Shown here: in pieces, positions 42,638 through 42,848 of the stretch
Layout of the letters: each line of letters begins with the position of its first letter
Numbering within the stretch: position 1 is the stretch's first letter
From: Lachnospiraceae bacterium
GTDB taxonomy: Bacteria > Bacillota > Clostridia > Lachnospirales > Lachnospiraceae
Direction of reading: 5' to 3'
Assembly (NCBI GenBank): GCA_017617395.1
Contig: JAFZWG010000068.1
Location: 1 to 42,848, forward strand
Length of the DNA: 42,848 nucleotides
The notes under the pieces: model-generated
Seen by the model: the letters and a program-made list of their open reading frames with translations, nothing else
Database searches by the model: none
What the model was told of the DNA's origin: nothing
Program-made: the position numbers and the translations under genes

Positions 42638-42848
42638 TTTCGAAGCAATTCGAAATCGTTTCACAGGACATTTTCATTACTAATAGAAATGCCAGGCTGA
42701 ATTTTCCGAAAGGACGCAATGCGTCCCTGTCGCAGAGTTTTGTGGTTGCAGATGCGAGTGAAAATACAAGACCGAGTGCATGAACACAGTAATGTGAGTA
42801 CCGTAGAATTAATCCTACCGAAGGCTTTTTGCTTTCGGGAATAATTAA
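42638..42848 (+). other. Region after rpsL with two dyads, no gene
   Basis: No open frame is supported here. It holds a perfect dyad GGACGCA-A-TGCGTCC (42712-42726) and, at the right edge, an 8-bp stem with a T5 loop (42818-42825 with 42831-42838) flanked by TTAAT and ATTAA. If rpsG follows, the second may be a regulatory or processing site of the str operon. Confidence 0.4.

Noticed and set aside
42638-42848. A tRNA or small RNA gene after rpsL
   Set aside because: The dyads do not form a cloverleaf and there is no separate promoter or terminator.

Overview
The window looks like the chromosome of a Gram-positive anaerobe of the Lachnospiraceae/Clostridia type. The reasons are strong AGGAGG ribosome sites, sigma-A promoters of the TTGACA-17-TATAAT kind, lipoproteins with Thr/Pro linkers, a DUF6145-like gene next to coaX and dusB, and a str-operon rpsL. 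Base composition is moderately GC-rich throughout. I see no rRNA, tRNA, CRISPR array, phage or insertion sequence. The assignment to a family is inference from gene content.

Positions 1-22400 (plus strand) form an accessory-like run of small genes in short cassettes: HAD hydrolase, MATE exporter, three GNAT acetyltransferases, an M50-like membrane protease, a Nudix-flavodoxin fusion, a pair of tandem paralogues of unknown function, tcdA, a PASTA-flavodoxin lipoprotein, an HD-domain protein, a CDF metal exporter, a second Nudix, a cytoplasmic GH10 xylanase, a double aminoglycoside-phosphotransferase-like protein coupled to an ABC transporter, a flavin reductase, a DUF4272 protein and an ECF sigma factor with a membrane partner. 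Gene remnants (a GNAT tail, a possible PspC piece) lie between them.

Positions 22411-31173 are on the minus strand: a YitT membrane protein, an L-fucose isomerase-like enzyme with a near-perfect promoter, an Asp-rich lipoprotein, a second MATE exporter, and a three-gene operon of a VTC-type polyphosphate polymerase domain protein, a DUF4956 membrane protein and a large CotH-kinase surface protein. A divergent promoter region separates this operon from a membrane protein with an acidic cytoplasmic head and an extracellular array of five-residue KPTEE-type repeats.

Positions 31383-42848 (plus strand) carry truA, a GH115 alpha-glucuronidase (a partner in function to the GH10 enzyme), ornithine carbamoyltransferase, a DUF6145-like gene, coaX, dusB, and then the most unusual locus: a radical SAM/SPASM enzyme that overlaps by 11 bp a membrane protein ending in a Cys-Ala-Cys-Ala tail. 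This looks like a modification enzyme with a tail-carrying substrate. The window ends with rpsL behind a strong promoter and an attenuator-like leader.

Two genome-level signals stand out. The octamer GGAAAATG occurs about 31 times on both strands and in all reading frames, against about one expected. A 67-bp inverted-repeat element forms the end of dusB, and a decayed half copy sits before the sigma-factor gene.
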